From positions 1 to 33,325 of the forward strand of contig JABDFZ010000027.1 in assembly GCA_013286325.1 (NCBI GenBank): 33,325 bases of DNA, given 5' to 3'. The position numbers were made by a program, and so were the translations under genes. The number at the start of each line of letters is the position of its first letter. Position 1 is the first letter of the stretch. The notes beneath the pieces are model-generated. The model saw only the letters and a program-made list of their open reading frames with translations. It did no database searches and had not been told where the DNA came from. Positions 1 to 9,045 of the stretch are shown here, piece by piece. This DNA is from Bacteroidota bacterium (lineage in GTDB: Bacteria > Bacteroidota > Bacteroidia > Sphingobacteriales > Sphingobacteriaceae).

Positions 1-2000
1 TCAATAACAACACTCGAATTTACATAGAGACTTACCCTGGTTTCCCTGTTGTAATGTTTGTAATTGAAGCTAATGTTGTGAAAATATGTTGGTTTTAGTG
101 TAGGGTTACCTATAAATGTATAAAGGGGGCTATAAACAATGGTAATGGGTTGTAAACTGTTGATTGATGGCTGTTGCACAGATTCGCCATAACTTAAAGT
201 AAAATCATCCACATGAATTTCGGCTGATGGGAACAGGTAGGAAAAATTCTGGTTAAGATCGTTAGTATAGCTGTTAAAATGGTTGCCAATTTGCTGGGCC
301 ATTGCATTTAAGCCGGCCTTAACCGAAATATTATCGGTAAAATTATAAGTAAGCTGCGGGGTTAAACTTTCGCCCCATAGGTTACGGATAAGGTTACTGC
401 TCTGATCCTGCAAAAAAATAGTATATAAACCTGTTTTTAAATCTTGATTATAGGTAAGCAATTCTCCCCTATTGCGGTCGTGAAGCCCTATCAATACAAT
501 ATCCATAGATAGCTTTTTTGTTATCGGATAATGATACGCAGCGCTTAATACTTCGGATATATCATTGCTTGTATTTTTTGCCGACCGCCTTAATGTATCA
601 GACGGAAGGGTTGCAACATAGGAAACAAGATCATCGGCATTAAAATCAAGACTGTTTTGCGGATGGATGCCAATGGAATTTGTTACCGTTAAGGACGCTC
701 CCTTTTTACTTAGCTTACGGTAATAATTTATGTTATGCTGATATTGAAAAGAGTTACTGGTTCCGTGGCTGCTGCTTACACTTGTATTTAATAATGGGAT
801 GTATGTGTTTGATCGCGTACTGTTGCTGCTATTATGGTTACTGTTATAACTATACTCCACATCAGGGGTGTACTTAATAATAGTAAGGGAATCGGGTTTC
901 CACTCGGTTTCGGCGTGAAGGTTTTGGGTGTTTTCTTTCTGGTGCTGCAAATTAGTAGAGAGCGTATTAATAACAGTATCGTTGATGTTTTGCTGCACCT
1001 TTGAATTTGAATTATTATCGCTTATGGTGTTGCTAAACCTGTACTCGATATGCAGCTTTACTTTTTTGCTTAAATCTTCAGTGAAATCAAAATTGCCGTT
1101 GGTTGATTTCTTTAAGCCGGAGTTTCCGAAGTTGAACATGCTAAACCCGCCATAATTCCCAGTAAAGAAACCAGTGTTGCTTAAGTTATTTGCATCTATC
1201 TTGGCGCTTAATTGAAGGTCATCCTGAAATTTAGCCGCAAATCCAGAACCGACGTACCTGTCGTTGGTACCTGCACCACCGCTTAATGTAACCAGCATAC
1301 CTTTTGTAAATGCTTTTTTAAATTTCAGGTTGATGATCTTTTTAACTTTATAATCGGGTAAAAGGTGGTCAGGATCATCTTCCCGGTCATCATAAACCTG
1401 CACCTTCGATATCATATTGGCCTCAAGGTTTCGTGTGGCAATTTTAGGGTCGTTTATAAAAAAGTTCTTCCCGTTAACCTTTATTTTTGATATGTCCTTT
1501 CCGTTTACTGTTATATTCCCGTTAATATCAACCTGTACCCCCGGCAGCTTTTTAAGGAGGTCCTCAACTAAAGCATTGGGCCTTGTTTTAAAAGCTTCGG
1601 CATCAAACTCAATTGTATCCTTTTTAATGATAATAGGGATCCGCTCACCTTTTACAACTACTTCCTGCAGCGTTTTGGCAGACAGGTAAAGATTGCCAAG
1701 ATCGACTGGCTCGTCCTTTTTAAATTTGATACCAATATGCAAGCTCTGGTAACCTACGTGCGATATCAATAACCGTGATGGCTCCTCACGTAAATTATGC
1801 AAGGTAAATGCGCCTTTTTTGTCGGTAATGGTATAGGCAATAAGCGAAGAGTCTTGTAATTTTAAGATAGAGACCGTAACAAATTGTACGGGTTGCTTAC
1901 TTACAGAATCGAGAATGGTGGCTTTTATAGTACCATGATTTTGTGCTTTCGCCCCAATTATTATGATACCAAACAGGAGTAACAAAAAAAGTTTTCGCAT
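1..2000 (-). CDS. Outer-membrane beta-barrel protein with carboxypeptidase-like regulatory domain (TonB-dependent-receptor-like), 3' end cut off
   Basis: I translated the minus strand from the ATG at 2000; it stays open for 666 codons to the window edge, so the C-terminus is missing. It begins with a signal peptide (MRKLFLLLLFGIIIIGAKAQ). A carboxypeptidase D regulatory-like beta-sandwich follows (about residues 22-100, KATILDSVSKQPVQFVTVSI). Next is a plug-like segment with DTIEFDAEAFKTRPNALVED and LLKKLPGVQVDINGNITVNG, then aromatic- and Asn/Ser-rich strands typical of an outer-membrane barrel. This layout matches the Bacteroidota 'outer membrane beta-barrel' family related to TonB-dependent receptors; such proteins are not paired with SusD, and none is seen here. 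The transported ligand cannot be told from sequence. It lies downstream of purU on the same strand after a 114 bp gap, so it may be a separate transcription unit. Confidence 0.85.
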   Translation of the reverse strand, partial: MRKLFLLLLFGIIIIGAKAQNHGTIKATILDSVSKQPVQFVTVSILKLQDSSLIAYTITDKKGAFTLHNLREEPSRLLISHVGYQSLHIGIKFKKDEPVDLGNLYLSAKTLQEVVVKGERIPIIIKKDTIEFDAEAFKTRPNALVEDLLKKLPGVQVDINGNITVNGKDISKIKVNGKNFFINDPKIATRNLEANMISKVQVYDDREDDPDHLLPDYKVKKIINLKFKKAFTKGMLVTLSGGAGTNDRYVGSGFAAKFQDDLQLSAKIDANNLSNTGFFTGNYGGFSMFNFGNSGLKKSTNGNFDFTEDLSKKVKLHIEYRFSNTISDNNSNSKVQQNINDTVINTLSTNLQHQKENTQNLHAETEWKPDSLTIIKYTPDVEYSYNSNHNSSNSTRSNTYIPLLNTSVSSSHGTSNSFQYQHNINYYRKLSKKGASLTVTNSIGIHPQNSLDFNADDLVSYVATLPSDTLRRSAKNTSNDISEVLSAAYHYPITKKLSMDIVLIGLHDRNRGELLTYNQDLKTGLYTIFLQDQSSNLIRNLWGESLTPQLTYNFTDNISVKAGLNAMAQQIGNHFNSYTNDLNQNFSYLFPSAEIHVDDFTLSYGESVQQPSINSLQPITIVYSPLYTFIGNPTLKPTYFHNISFNYKHYNRETRVSLYVNSSVVI

Positions 2001-2114
2001 TAAACAGATAAAGGTAAAAGGTACGGTTCAAAAAGAATTATAGTTCTGATTGAGCATACAGAACGCTAACATAATGATAATATTTTCTACAACTAAAAAT
2101 TTCGTTATAAAATA

Positions 2115-2942
2115 TTATTCGAAAACTACGGTCTTGTTTTTATACACAAATACCCTGTCTTCAAAAACGAGCTTCAATGCTTTTGCTAATACAGAAGTTT
2201 CAATTTCCTTACCGGCCTTTACCATATCGGCAGCGGTGAAAGAGTGGTTTACGGAGATAATTTGCTGCGAAATGATAGGGCCTTCATCCAATTCGTTCGA
2301 AACAAAGTGGGCAGTAGCACCTATAAGCTTTACTCCCCGTTCAAAGGCTTGCCTGTAGGGGTTTGCCCCAATAAATGCAGGTAAAAAGGAATGGTGGATA
2401 TTAATGATCCGCATTGGGAATTTGGCTACCAGTTTAGGCGAAAGTATCCGCATGAACTTGGCCAGTACAATATAGTCGGGGTTATATTGGTCGATAGTTG
2501 CTGCAATTTTTTCTTCAAATGTATCCTTGCTTATTTGCTCGTGCGATATAGCAAAAAAGGGCATGTCAAAGCGCTGGCAGATATCCTGCAGCACGGTGTG
2601 ATTACCAATAACGCACTGTACAGTTGCCCCAAGCGTCCCGAAATAATTACGGATCAGAATATCTGCCAGGCAATGATATTCTTTAGTCACCATTACCACT
2701 ATCTTTTTATCCGGAAGGGGGTTAATTAAGATAGTTGCATTGTTAGGCAAAACTTTCCGTAATTGTTTTTCAAGATTCGCGTTGTCATTACCAAAAGCAA
2801 CTTCCAGGCGCATAAAGAACAGGTTATCGGCCTGATCTACATGTTCCCGCAAGGAGACTATATTAAAAAGATTTTTTGCTAATATGGCCGATACAGAGGC
2901 GACAAGGCCTGCGCGGTCAACACACTGAATTACAATGATCAT
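2115..2942 (-). CDS. purU: Formyltetrahydrofolate deformylase
   Basis: 275 aa, the usual PurU length. PurU hydrolyses 10-formyl-THF to THF and formate in the cytoplasm and so balances one-carbon units for purine synthesis. Residues 1-75 form an ACT domain (IQCVDRAGLVASVSAILA), the regulatory part found in PurU but absent from PurN. Residues 80-275 are a formyltransferase fold with the signature RIINIHHSFLPAFIGANPYR. The expected catalytic Asn181, His183 and Asp219 (LDEGPII) are all visible. The start codon gives an N-terminus directly at the first ACT strand, so no extension is needed. The HHSF-type signature and ACT domain separate it from GAR transformylase. Confidence 0.95.
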   Translation of the reverse strand: MIIVIQCVDRAGLVASVSAILAKNLFNIVSLREHVDQADNLFFMRLEVAFGNDNANLEKQLRKVLPNNATILINPLPDKKIVVMVTKEYHCLADILIRNYFGTLGATVQCVIGNHTVLQDICQRFDMPFFAISHEQISKDTFEEKIAATIDQYNPDYIVLAKFMRILSPKLVAKFPMRIINIHHSFLPAFIGANPYRQAFERGVKLIGATAHFVSNELDEGPIISQQIISVNHSFTAADMVKAGKEIETSVLAKALKLVFEDRVFVYKNKTVVFE

Positions 2943-3118
2943 ACTCAGGGTAAATATATTGAATAAGTCCGAAAGTTGGTAAAGACTGAAAGATGGGATA
3001 CAATATGGGCTTACTTAATCTCCAGGTCAATCTAAACATTGCTGATCCGGAGTGTAACAAAATATCCTTACCATCATCAAATATAAAATAACAGCAGCTC
3101 GGCAGCAATCAGGATATT

Positions 3119-3367
3119 ATGCTTCCGGCTTTTACTTTTAAGAACATGATTATGCGATACTTTTTATGCTTTTTATGCCCCCCGATAGCTATATTAACTA
3201 CAGGTAAAATAGGGGCATTTATATTAAATATATTGCTTACTTTATTTTTCTGGGTACCGGGAATTATACATGCTATACTGGTTACTACTAAATATTATGA
3301 TGATAAACGTAACAGAAGGATAGTGCGAGCCGTAAAACGAGGATATTATAGACATCCTTCCTATTAA
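3119..3367 (+). CDS. YqaE/Pmp3 family small membrane protein
   Basis: 82 aa with two hydrophobic helices. The Pmp3/UPF0057 signature is clear: FLCPPIAILTTGKIG in the first helix and NILLTLFFWVPGIIHAILV in the second, with the family's PP, N-LT and PGIIHA residues. Known members are stress-linked proteolipids of the plasma membrane; their molecular activity is poorly defined. After the helices comes a very basic tail (about residues 61-82, rich in Arg, Lys and Tyr). The start could instead be Met10 or Met12 (3146 or 3152), because the first nine residues are not typical of the family. An AGGA precedes the ATG at 3119. It stands alone, divergent from purU. Confidence 0.85.
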   Translation: MLPAFTFKNMIMRYFLCFLCPPIAILTTGKIGAFILNILLTLFFWVPGIIHAILVTTKYYDDKRNRRIVRAVKRGYYRHPSY

Positions 3368-3471
3368 AGAAACCGTTAATAGTAACAAAATAGATGGTGT
3401 GCTGGCATATTAACTGTAATTGCCTATTTTCACCACCGATTTCGGATGGCCACTTCTGACCGATTTAACAA

Positions 3472-5388
3472 ATGCCTTTGAACAAATTTTTACCCTGGTA
3501 TATTTTTACAATCACTTTAACCTTATTATGTTCAATTGCATTTGCCCAAACCGGCACAAACGGATTACTAACTAAATGGCAAAAAGCACAATCCGAAAAA
3601 AATTATCGTACTGATACTGCAAACGTAAGGCTGCTTAATGACCTGGCCGGAGAATACTTATATAAGCGTACCGATAGCGCCATATATTATGCAAAAGAGG
3701 CGCTCCGATTAGCTGAATTCCAGAAGAATGATTTAGGAAAGGCGCTATCCATGCTCAGTTTATGCCGCATCTATTATGTGATGGGGGACTACATTTCATC
3801 GCTTGATAATGCATCAAAGCTGATGGCCATCAGTACTAAAATAAATTATCAGCCCGGTATAGCAGGATCATACCTGATTACTGGCCTTATTTACATATTT
3901 GAAAACAAGTATGATATTGCATTAAACGACCTCAAAAAAGCACTCGACATATTCATCCGCTTAAAAGAAAATGAACGAATAGCTAAAGCTTACTTTAACA
4001 TTGGTCTTTGTTACGATGAGATGGGGCAATATGAAAACTCATTTTCTTATCTTAAAAAATCGATTGAAATTTCTAAAGCTATAGGCGACAGTAACGGGAT
4101 TTCTATGGCGCTAAACAGAACCGGGGAAATCTATTTTCATTTAAAAAACTATAAATCGGCATTAACCAATTATCAACAGGTAATAGATTCAAAACAGAGC
4201 AGTAACTGGGAAGTTGATTTTGCTTACTCTGGCCTGGCGCAAGCTTATTATAAGCTCGGCGAATATGATAAAGCCATTTTAAATGCAAAGAAAAGCCTCG
4301 ATCTTTCGCAGAAAGTAAATTCCCTTGGTGATAAAACCAGGGCATTAAAAATACTTTCGGAAAGCTATGCTGCGGTAAAAGATTATAAACAGGCTTATAA
4401 TTATGAAACGCTTTATAAAAGGGCTGATGACAGCCTTTTTAACAGTGAGAAAAAACAACAGGTAAATAATCTTCATTTAAAGCAACAACAAGCAGATAAT
4501 AACAGGCTTATAAATGAGATCAGGGTTAAAGAGCAATCCATAGCGTTTAGCAAAAGGCTGCTATTTTTCAGGAACATGATTGCCGCCTGTGTAATTGTAT
4601 TTTTTATTATAATTATTTGGAGTAACCGGCAAAAAACAGCCTTAAATAAACTTCTTCAACAACAAAAGGAGGAAATCTCTCATCAAAAGGAAGAACTGCA
4701 CCAGCTTAATTATACAAAAGATCAGCTTTTCTCAGTTATCAGCCATGACCTGCGCAGCCCCTTTGCTGCTATTCTGCAAACAATGGATAGCATACGATCA
4801 GGAGACCTGACGCGCGAAGAGCAAAAAGCCATTTTGGATGGTTTTTATCAGCAGGTAAACCTGGTTACTATAATGATGAATAATTTACTGGTTTGGGCTA
4901 ATAGCCAGCAATCGGGTATTAAGGCTGAACCGGTAAAGCTTAACGTTACTGAAACTGTTAATGAAATAATCTCGATATCGAATTTTCTGGCAAAAAATAA
5001 ATGTATCAGCATCAATCATAATTATGAGGGGGCTAAATGGGTATTTGCCGATCTGAACCATCTCAAGATTATTTTTCAGAACATTATTGGCAATGCCATA
5101 AAATTTACCCCTAATGGCGGCACTATTGAAATATATTATACAGCCGATGAAAATTACCAGGCTATTCGCATTAAAGATAATGGCATTGGGATTTTGCCTC
5201 AAAAGATGGATAAGCTTTTTAACGTAACCGGTAAAGAAATTTCGGGCTATGGCACAAATAACGAAGCAGGTGCGGGTATTGGGCTGGCATTAATTAAACA
5301 ATTTGCTGATGCCAATAACGGTAAGATTGAGGTACAGAGCCAGCCGGGCAATGGATCGGAATTTACGGTTTATCTGAAGATAGCTTAA
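3472..5388 (+). CDS. TPR-containing membrane sensor histidine kinase
   Basis: 638 aa. A signal peptide (about 1-25, ending AFAQ) is followed by a periplasmic array of tetratricopeptide repeats (about 55-330, for example IAKAYFNIGLCYDEMGQYEN). One membrane helix lies at about 364-385 and a coiled-coil linker at about 390-415. The kinase core has an H-box FSVISHDLRSPFAAI with phospho-acceptor His425. The HATPase has an N-box with Asn537 and Asn541 (NIIGNAIKFTPNGG), a G1 box at Asp569 (DNGIGI) and a G2 box (GAGIGLALI). All ATP-binding boxes look intact. No receiver domain is fused and no response regulator is adjacent, so the partner is unknown; the sigma-54 regulator two genes on is a candidate only by proximity. 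The TPR ligand or protein partner cannot be told. Confidence 0.92.
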   Translation: MPLNKFLPWYIFTITLTLLCSIAFAQTGTNGLLTKWQKAQSEKNYRTDTANVRLLNDLAGEYLYKRTDSAIYYAKEALRLAEFQKNDLGKALSMLSLCRIYYVMGDYISSLDNASKLMAISTKINYQPGIAGSYLITGLIYIFENKYDIALNDLKKALDIFIRLKENERIAKAYFNIGLCYDEMGQYENSFSYLKKSIEISKAIGDSNGISMALNRTGEIYFHLKNYKSALTNYQQVIDSKQSSNWEVDFAYSGLAQAYYKLGEYDKAILNAKKSLDLSQKVNSLGDKTRALKILSESYAAVKDYKQAYNYETLYKRADDSLFNSEKKQQVNNLHLKQQQADNNRLINEIRVKEQSIAFSKRLLFFRNMIAACVIVFFIIIIWSNRQKTALNKLLQQQKEEISHQKEELHQLNYTKDQLFSVISHDLRSPFAAILQTMDSIRSGDLTREEQKAILDGFYQQVNLVTIMMNNLLVWANSQQSGIKAEPVKLNVTETVNEIISISNFLAKNKCISINHNYEGAKWVFADLNHLKIIFQNIIGNAIKFTPNGGTIEIYYTADENYQAIRIKDNGIGILPQKMDKLFNVTGKEISGYGTNNEAGAGIGLALIKQFADANNGKIEVQSQPGNGSEFTVYLKIA

Positions 5389-5397
5389 ACATTCATT

Positions 5398-5763
5398 ATG
5401 AACATAGATCCTGAAAACATCCCTTTCAAGGCAGTAAATTGGGATAACATCACAAAAACCGAACACCCGGGCACAACCGGAACAGCCTGGTGGCAAACCC
5501 TTCAGTTTAAGGGTTTACGGGTACGGGTTGTTGAATATAGCAAAGGCTATCTGGCTGATCATTGGTGCCAGAAAGGTCATATTGTGCATTGCCTTGAAGG
5601 TGGTTTTACAACCGAAATGCAAACCGGCGAAAGCTTTGAGTTAACAAAAGGGATGAGCTACATTGTTTCGGATGATTTAAGCTCGCACCGGTCCACAACG
5701 GAAACCGGGGTTAAACTGCTTATTATTGATGGGGATTTTTTAAAGGTAAAGAACGATTTATAG
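5398..5763 (+). CDS. DHCW-motif cupin-fold protein
   Basis: 121 aa, single small beta-barrel with no signal peptide, so cytoplasmic. The segment GYLADHWCQKGHIVHCLEGG (about 49-68) carries the D-H-W-C and G-H-I signature of the family named 'DHCW motif cupin fold'. The His and Cys residues there could bind a metal, but no activity is established for the family to my knowledge. A second conserved-looking stretch, FELTKGMSYIVSDDLSSHRS, fits the second cupin motif. It starts 10 nt after the histidine kinase stop codon, so co-transcription with the kinase is likely. It might supply a metabolic or ligand-sensing function, but that is inference. Confidence 0.8.
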   Translation: MNIDPENIPFKAVNWDNITKTEHPGTTGTAWWQTLQFKGLRVRVVEYSKGYLADHWCQKGHIVHCLEGGFTTEMQTGESFELTKGMSYIVSDDLSSHRSTTETGVKLLIIDGDFLKVKNDL

Positions 5764-5918
5764 ATTCTTTTTGCTTTCAGGATTAAAATGATGATCAATT
5801 CTGCAGATTTCTCAAATCTCGCAATCGTGTTAACATTTCAACCAGTTAATAGCATCAATTATATCATTTAAAATGCAGGAATAATGCTAATTTTATTGAA
5901 ACCAATTGAATAGGCTTT

Positions 5919-7250
5919 ATGAACTCCCGCAGAGATTTCTTACAAAAATCGGCTCTTGTTGCCGGTGGTGCATTACTAACATCAGCATTAAATAACAAAG
6001 CTTTTGCCATTCTTAAACCCGGCCTTTTACCAAGCGATCAATTAAATATTGGGGCCATCGGCATAAATGGAATGGGTTGGGCTGATGTGCAGTCGGCTTT
6101 AAAAGTACCCGGCGTAAACCTGATAGCGGTATGCGATGTGGACAGAAATGTAATGGACAAAAGGGTAAGTGACCTGGCTAAAACAAACTACGATACTTCG
6201 AAGATCAGGAAATATGACGATTACCGGGCGTTGCTCGGCCAGAAAGATATTGATGCTGTGATTATAGGCACACCCGACCATTGGCATGCCCTGATAATGA
6301 TGCATGCAGTTGAAGCAGGTAAAGATGTTTATGTTGAAAAACCTGTAGGCAATTCAATCGGCGAATGCCGGGCTATGGTTGCTGCCCAGCAGCGTTATAA
6401 TAAAGTGGTGCAGGCCGGGCAATGGCAACGCAGTCAGCAGCATTTTAAGGATGCGGTTGATTTTGTTCAAAGGGGGCAATTAGGAAATATAAGAACAGTG
6501 AAAGTTTGGTGTTACCAGGGGTGGATGAAACCCGGCCCTGTAGTGGCAGATGCTACCCCGCCGGCAGGGGTTAACTATGCTGCATGGCTTGGCCCGGCAA
6601 AAACACTTCCGTTTAATTCCAGTCGTTTTCATTTTAATTTCCGCTGGTTTTGGGATTATGCAGGCGGACTGATGACCGATTGGGGCGTACACTTGTTAGA
6701 TTATGGTTTACTGGGTATGAAATCGCCAATACCAAAATCGGTGTCCGCTTTAGGTGGGCGGTTTGCCTATCCTGATCTGTATGAGGAGACGCCGGATACC
6801 TTAACCACCATATATGAATTTGATGGTTTCAATATGGTTTGGGATTCGGCTATGGGGATTGATAACGGCCCGTATAACCGCGATCATGGTATTGCCTATA
6901 TTGGTAACAATGGTACACTGATTTTAAACCGTGGCGGATGGGAAGTGATAGAAGAGCGGCAAAGTAAAAGCAAAGTAAGTAAACCATATGTAGCACAATC
7001 GGACAATGGCCTCGATAAGCATTGGGAAAATTTTGTAAGCGTGGTAAAGTCGCGTAAGCTGGATGATCTGCATTGCCCTATACAAGCAGGCGCACATGTA
7101 GCCACTGTGGCACAAATGGGTAATATAGCTTACCGCAGTGGTAAAAAGTTAGAATGGAATAATACTACTCATGAATTTACCGATAAAGCGATTAACAAAG
7201 AATACCTGATGAAGGAATATCATAACGGGTATAAATTACCACGGGTTTAA
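5919..7250 (+). CDS. Secreted Gfo/Idh/MocA family oxidoreductase (Tat signal)
   Basis: 443 aa. The N-terminus has a twin-arginine signal (SRRDFLQKSALVAGG), so the protein is probably folded with its nucleotide and exported to the periplasm. A Rossmann fold follows with NIGAIGINGMGWADVQ, then the family hallmark Glu140-Lys141-Pro142 (VYVEKPVGNSIGE), where Lys is the expected catalytic residue. The C-terminal alpha/beta domain has WFWDYAGGLMTDWGVHLLDY, typical of the Bacteroidota secreted branch, which acts on sugars or sugar derivatives with tightly bound NAD(P). The exact substrate is unknown. The 155 bp gap upstream separates it from the cupin gene. The stop codon is followed at once by a copy of a dispersed repeat (7251-7292). 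Confidence 0.9.
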   Translation: MNSRRDFLQKSALVAGGALLTSALNNKAFAILKPGLLPSDQLNIGAIGINGMGWADVQSALKVPGVNLIAVCDVDRNVMDKRVSDLAKTNYDTSKIRKYDDYRALLGQKDIDAVIIGTPDHWHALIMMHAVEAGKDVYVEKPVGNSIGECRAMVAAQQRYNKVVQAGQWQRSQQHFKDAVDFVQRGQLGNIRTVKVWCYQGWMKPGPVVADATPPAGVNYAAWLGPAKTLPFNSSRFHFNFRWFWDYAGGLMTDWGVHLLDYGLLGMKSPIPKSVSALGGRFAYPDLYEETPDTLTTIYEFDGFNMVWDSAMGIDNGPYNRDHGIAYIGNNGTLILNRGGWEVIEERQSKSKVSKPYVAQSDNGLDKHWENFVSVVKSRKLDDLHCPIQAGAHVATVAQMGNIAYRSGKKLEWNNTTHEFTDKAINKEYLMKEYHNGYKLPRV

Positions 7251-7292
7251 TTTCGAAAGTCGGAATTTCGATTTCGGAGGCTGATAATTCGG
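7251..7292 (+). repeat. Dispersed TTCGGAAGTCGGAATTTCG-type repeat, copy A
   Basis: Starts with the base after the oxidoreductase TAA. It shares the core GTCGGAATTTCGATTTCGGA with the copy at 27887-27918 and, less perfectly, with the copy at 8671-8745. It is unrelated to the coding sequences it touches. The repeat lies in the gap before the sigma-54 regulator. Confidence 0.7.
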
Positions 7293-7320
7293 AAATAATA
7301 CCTCATTTTTGCATCATATC

Positions 7321-8670
7321 ATGCAAAAGGATAAGCTATTAATTATTGATGATGAAGAACGGTTGCGAAACCTGCTTGCCCGTATCCTTCAACTTGAAGG
7401 TTATGAGGTTTTAATAGCATCGACCGGGAAAGAAGCTTTAAAGAAATTACAGTATGAAGTAATACCAGTAGTTATCAGCGATGTAAAATTGCCTGATGTT
7501 AATGGCATTGAGCTTACCTCACAAATAAAAGCCTCCTACCCTGCTACCGAAATTATTGTATTAACTGCTTTTGGCACCATAAACGATGGTGTTAAGGCAA
7601 TTAAATCAGGTGCGTTCGACTATATCACTAAGGGCGACGATAACGAAAAAATAATCCCGCTGGTTAGTAAGGCGATGGATAAGGCCCTTTTACAGCAAAA
7701 GGTTTTGGAGCTTGAAAAAAAGCTGAACAGTAAATTTGGCTTTGAAAGGCTCATAGGTAAATCGGCTGCGATAACAGATGTTATAAAACTGGCGCAAAAG
7801 GTTGCGTTAACTGATACTACCGTTTTACTATTGGGTGAGACAGGAACCGGGAAAGAGATTTTTGCTGAGGCTATACATCAGGCAAGTAATCGCAATGCAA
7901 AATCGTTTGTGGCGGTAAACTGCAGCGCTTTTACTAAAGAGCTGTTGGAAAGTGAACTATTCGGGCATAAAGCTGGATCATTTACAGGTGCAATAAAAGA
8001 TAAAAAAGGATTGTTTGAAGAGGCCAATGGCGGTACTATTTTTTTAGATGAAATAGGCGAACTTGACCATGACCTTCAAGCCAAACTGCTACGGGTGCTG
8101 GAATCACAATCGTTTATAAAAATTGGCGATACTAAGCCAACCCAGGTAAATGTGCGGATACTGGCAGCAACCAACCGTAATTTACAGGCAGAGGTAAGTA
8201 AAGATGGTTTCCGGTCCGACCTGTATTATCGCTTATCTGTTTTCCAGATCACCTTACCTGCCCTGCGCGATCGTAAAAAAGACATCAAACTATTGGCCGA
8301 ATACTTTATGAGCTATTTTGGCCTGAAGGTAAAAAAACAGTTTGCCGGCTTAAGCGATAAAATGGTTGAGAAGCTTGAGGCTTATAACTGGCCAGGCAAT
8401 ATCCGCGAGCTTAAAAACATTATTGAGCGAGCAGTGATATTAGCTGATGATAATATACTTGATGAAACCCTGCTTCCTTATGAAATGCAGGGGCCGCAAC
8501 CTGTGCAAACGGGAAACGCGCTTTCTGCATTCGACCTTGCATCCATAGAAAAACTGCATATACAACGGGTGCTGAACCATACCCATGGTAACCGTGCCGA
8601 AGCAGCCCGCTTACTTAACATTGGCATAGCCACCTTATACCGCAAGCTTAAGGATTACGGGATGGAATAA
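7321..8670 (+). CDS. Sigma-54-dependent response regulator (NtrC/AtoC-like)
   Basis: 449 aa from the ATG at 7321. A TTG at 7309 would extend it by four residues, but it lies inside a promoter-like CATTTTTG box (7304-7311), so the ATG is preferred. The receiver domain (about 3-120) has the DD acidic pair in LLIIDDEERL and phospho-acceptor Asp54 (VISDVKLPD). The AAA+ domain has Walker A GETGTGKE (from residue 172), a sigma-54 contact loop GSFTGA (219-224; Ser in place of the usual Ala, a tolerated variant) and Walker B GGTIFLDEIGEL. The C-terminus has a Fis-type helix-turn-helix (NRAEAARLLNIGIATLYRKL). It would activate sigma-54 promoters on phosphorylation. No kinase gene is directly adjacent; the nearest is at 3472. 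Confidence 0.94.
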   Translation: MQKDKLLIIDDEERLRNLLARILQLEGYEVLIASTGKEALKKLQYEVIPVVISDVKLPDVNGIELTSQIKASYPATEIIVLTAFGTINDGVKAIKSGAFDYITKGDDNEKIIPLVSKAMDKALLQQKVLELEKKLNSKFGFERLIGKSAAITDVIKLAQKVALTDTTVLLLGETGTGKEIFAEAIHQASNRNAKSFVAVNCSAFTKELLESELFGHKAGSFTGAIKDKKGLFEEANGGTIFLDEIGELDHDLQAKLLRVLESQSFIKIGDTKPTQVNVRILAATNRNLQAEVSKDGFRSDLYYRLSVFQITLPALRDRKKDIKLLAEYFMSYFGLKVKKQFAGLSDKMVEKLEAYNWPGNIRELKNIIERAVILADDNILDETLLPYEMQGPQPVQTGNALSAFDLASIEKLHIQRVLNHTHGNRAEAARLLNIGIATLYRKLKDYGME

Positions 8671-8745
8671 TTTGATTTCGGAAGTAGGAATTTCGATTTT
8701 GGAATAATTTAATTCGAAATGCGGAGTGCCGATTGCGTAATTAGA
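8671..8745 (+). repeat. Dispersed TTCGGAAGT repeat, copy B (diverged)
   Basis: Begins immediately after the response-regulator TAA. It contains GATTTCGGAAGTAGGAATTT and, further on, AATGCGGAGTGCCGATTGCG. The second half resembles the arms of the hairpin at 23839-23913, which links the simple copies (A, D) to that hairpin as one family. Confidence 0.6.
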
Positions 8746-8802
8746 AAAATAAAATATAAGGTGTTAAGTGAAGGTTTTACTCCTTTTTTATTGAAATCTC
8801 TT

Positions 8803-8832
8803 TGTCATTCTGAGCGAGGACGAAAAATCCTC
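8803..8832 (+). repeat. REP-like half-site
   Basis: TGTCATTCTGAGCGAGGACG followed by AAAAATCC. From memory this phrase recurs in intergenic DNA of many Bacteroidota genomes. Only one arm is present here, with no matching inverted arm nearby. It lies in the gene-free gap 8671-9045, which otherwise holds repeat copy B and the palindromes at 8887-9007. Confidence 0.4.
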
Positions 8833-8886
8833 TACATGTGATAGCTTGCCTGTGTATATCCTTTATGGATTGACGCTTAGCCAGCA

Positions 8887-9007
8887 ATTTTCATACAAAA
8901 AGTGGGTTTACACTTTTTGTATGAAAATAAATATAAATAATTGATTAACAGTGATTTATATGTGTATTTACATTAAATTGTGTAAACCCAATGTAAACCC
9001 ACTTTTT
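8887..9007. repeat. Overlapping perfect inverted repeats (18 bp and 16 bp)
   Basis: 8887-8904 and 8911-8928 are perfect 18 bp inverted copies around a 6 nt spacer, GGTTTA. The segment 8897-8912 is also a perfect 16 bp inverted match to 8992-9007 (TGTAAACCCACTTTTT), and its last 10 bases pair with 8981-8990 as well. The stems share bases and so cannot form together. No T-run follows the 18 bp hairpin in either direction, so it is not a classical intrinsic terminator, although it sits between convergent genes. A recombinase or regulator binding site, or a small mobile-element remnant, is possible. Confidence 0.8.
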
Positions 9008-9045
9008 TGTTAATTGAGTCAATTTATGGTTGACATAACAATTGC

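Noticed and set aside
8887..8928. 18 bp palindrome as an intrinsic terminator for the converging genes
   Set aside because: Neither strand has a T-run after the stem, and the stem itself is AT-rich. It is kept as a repeat or recombination-site candidate.
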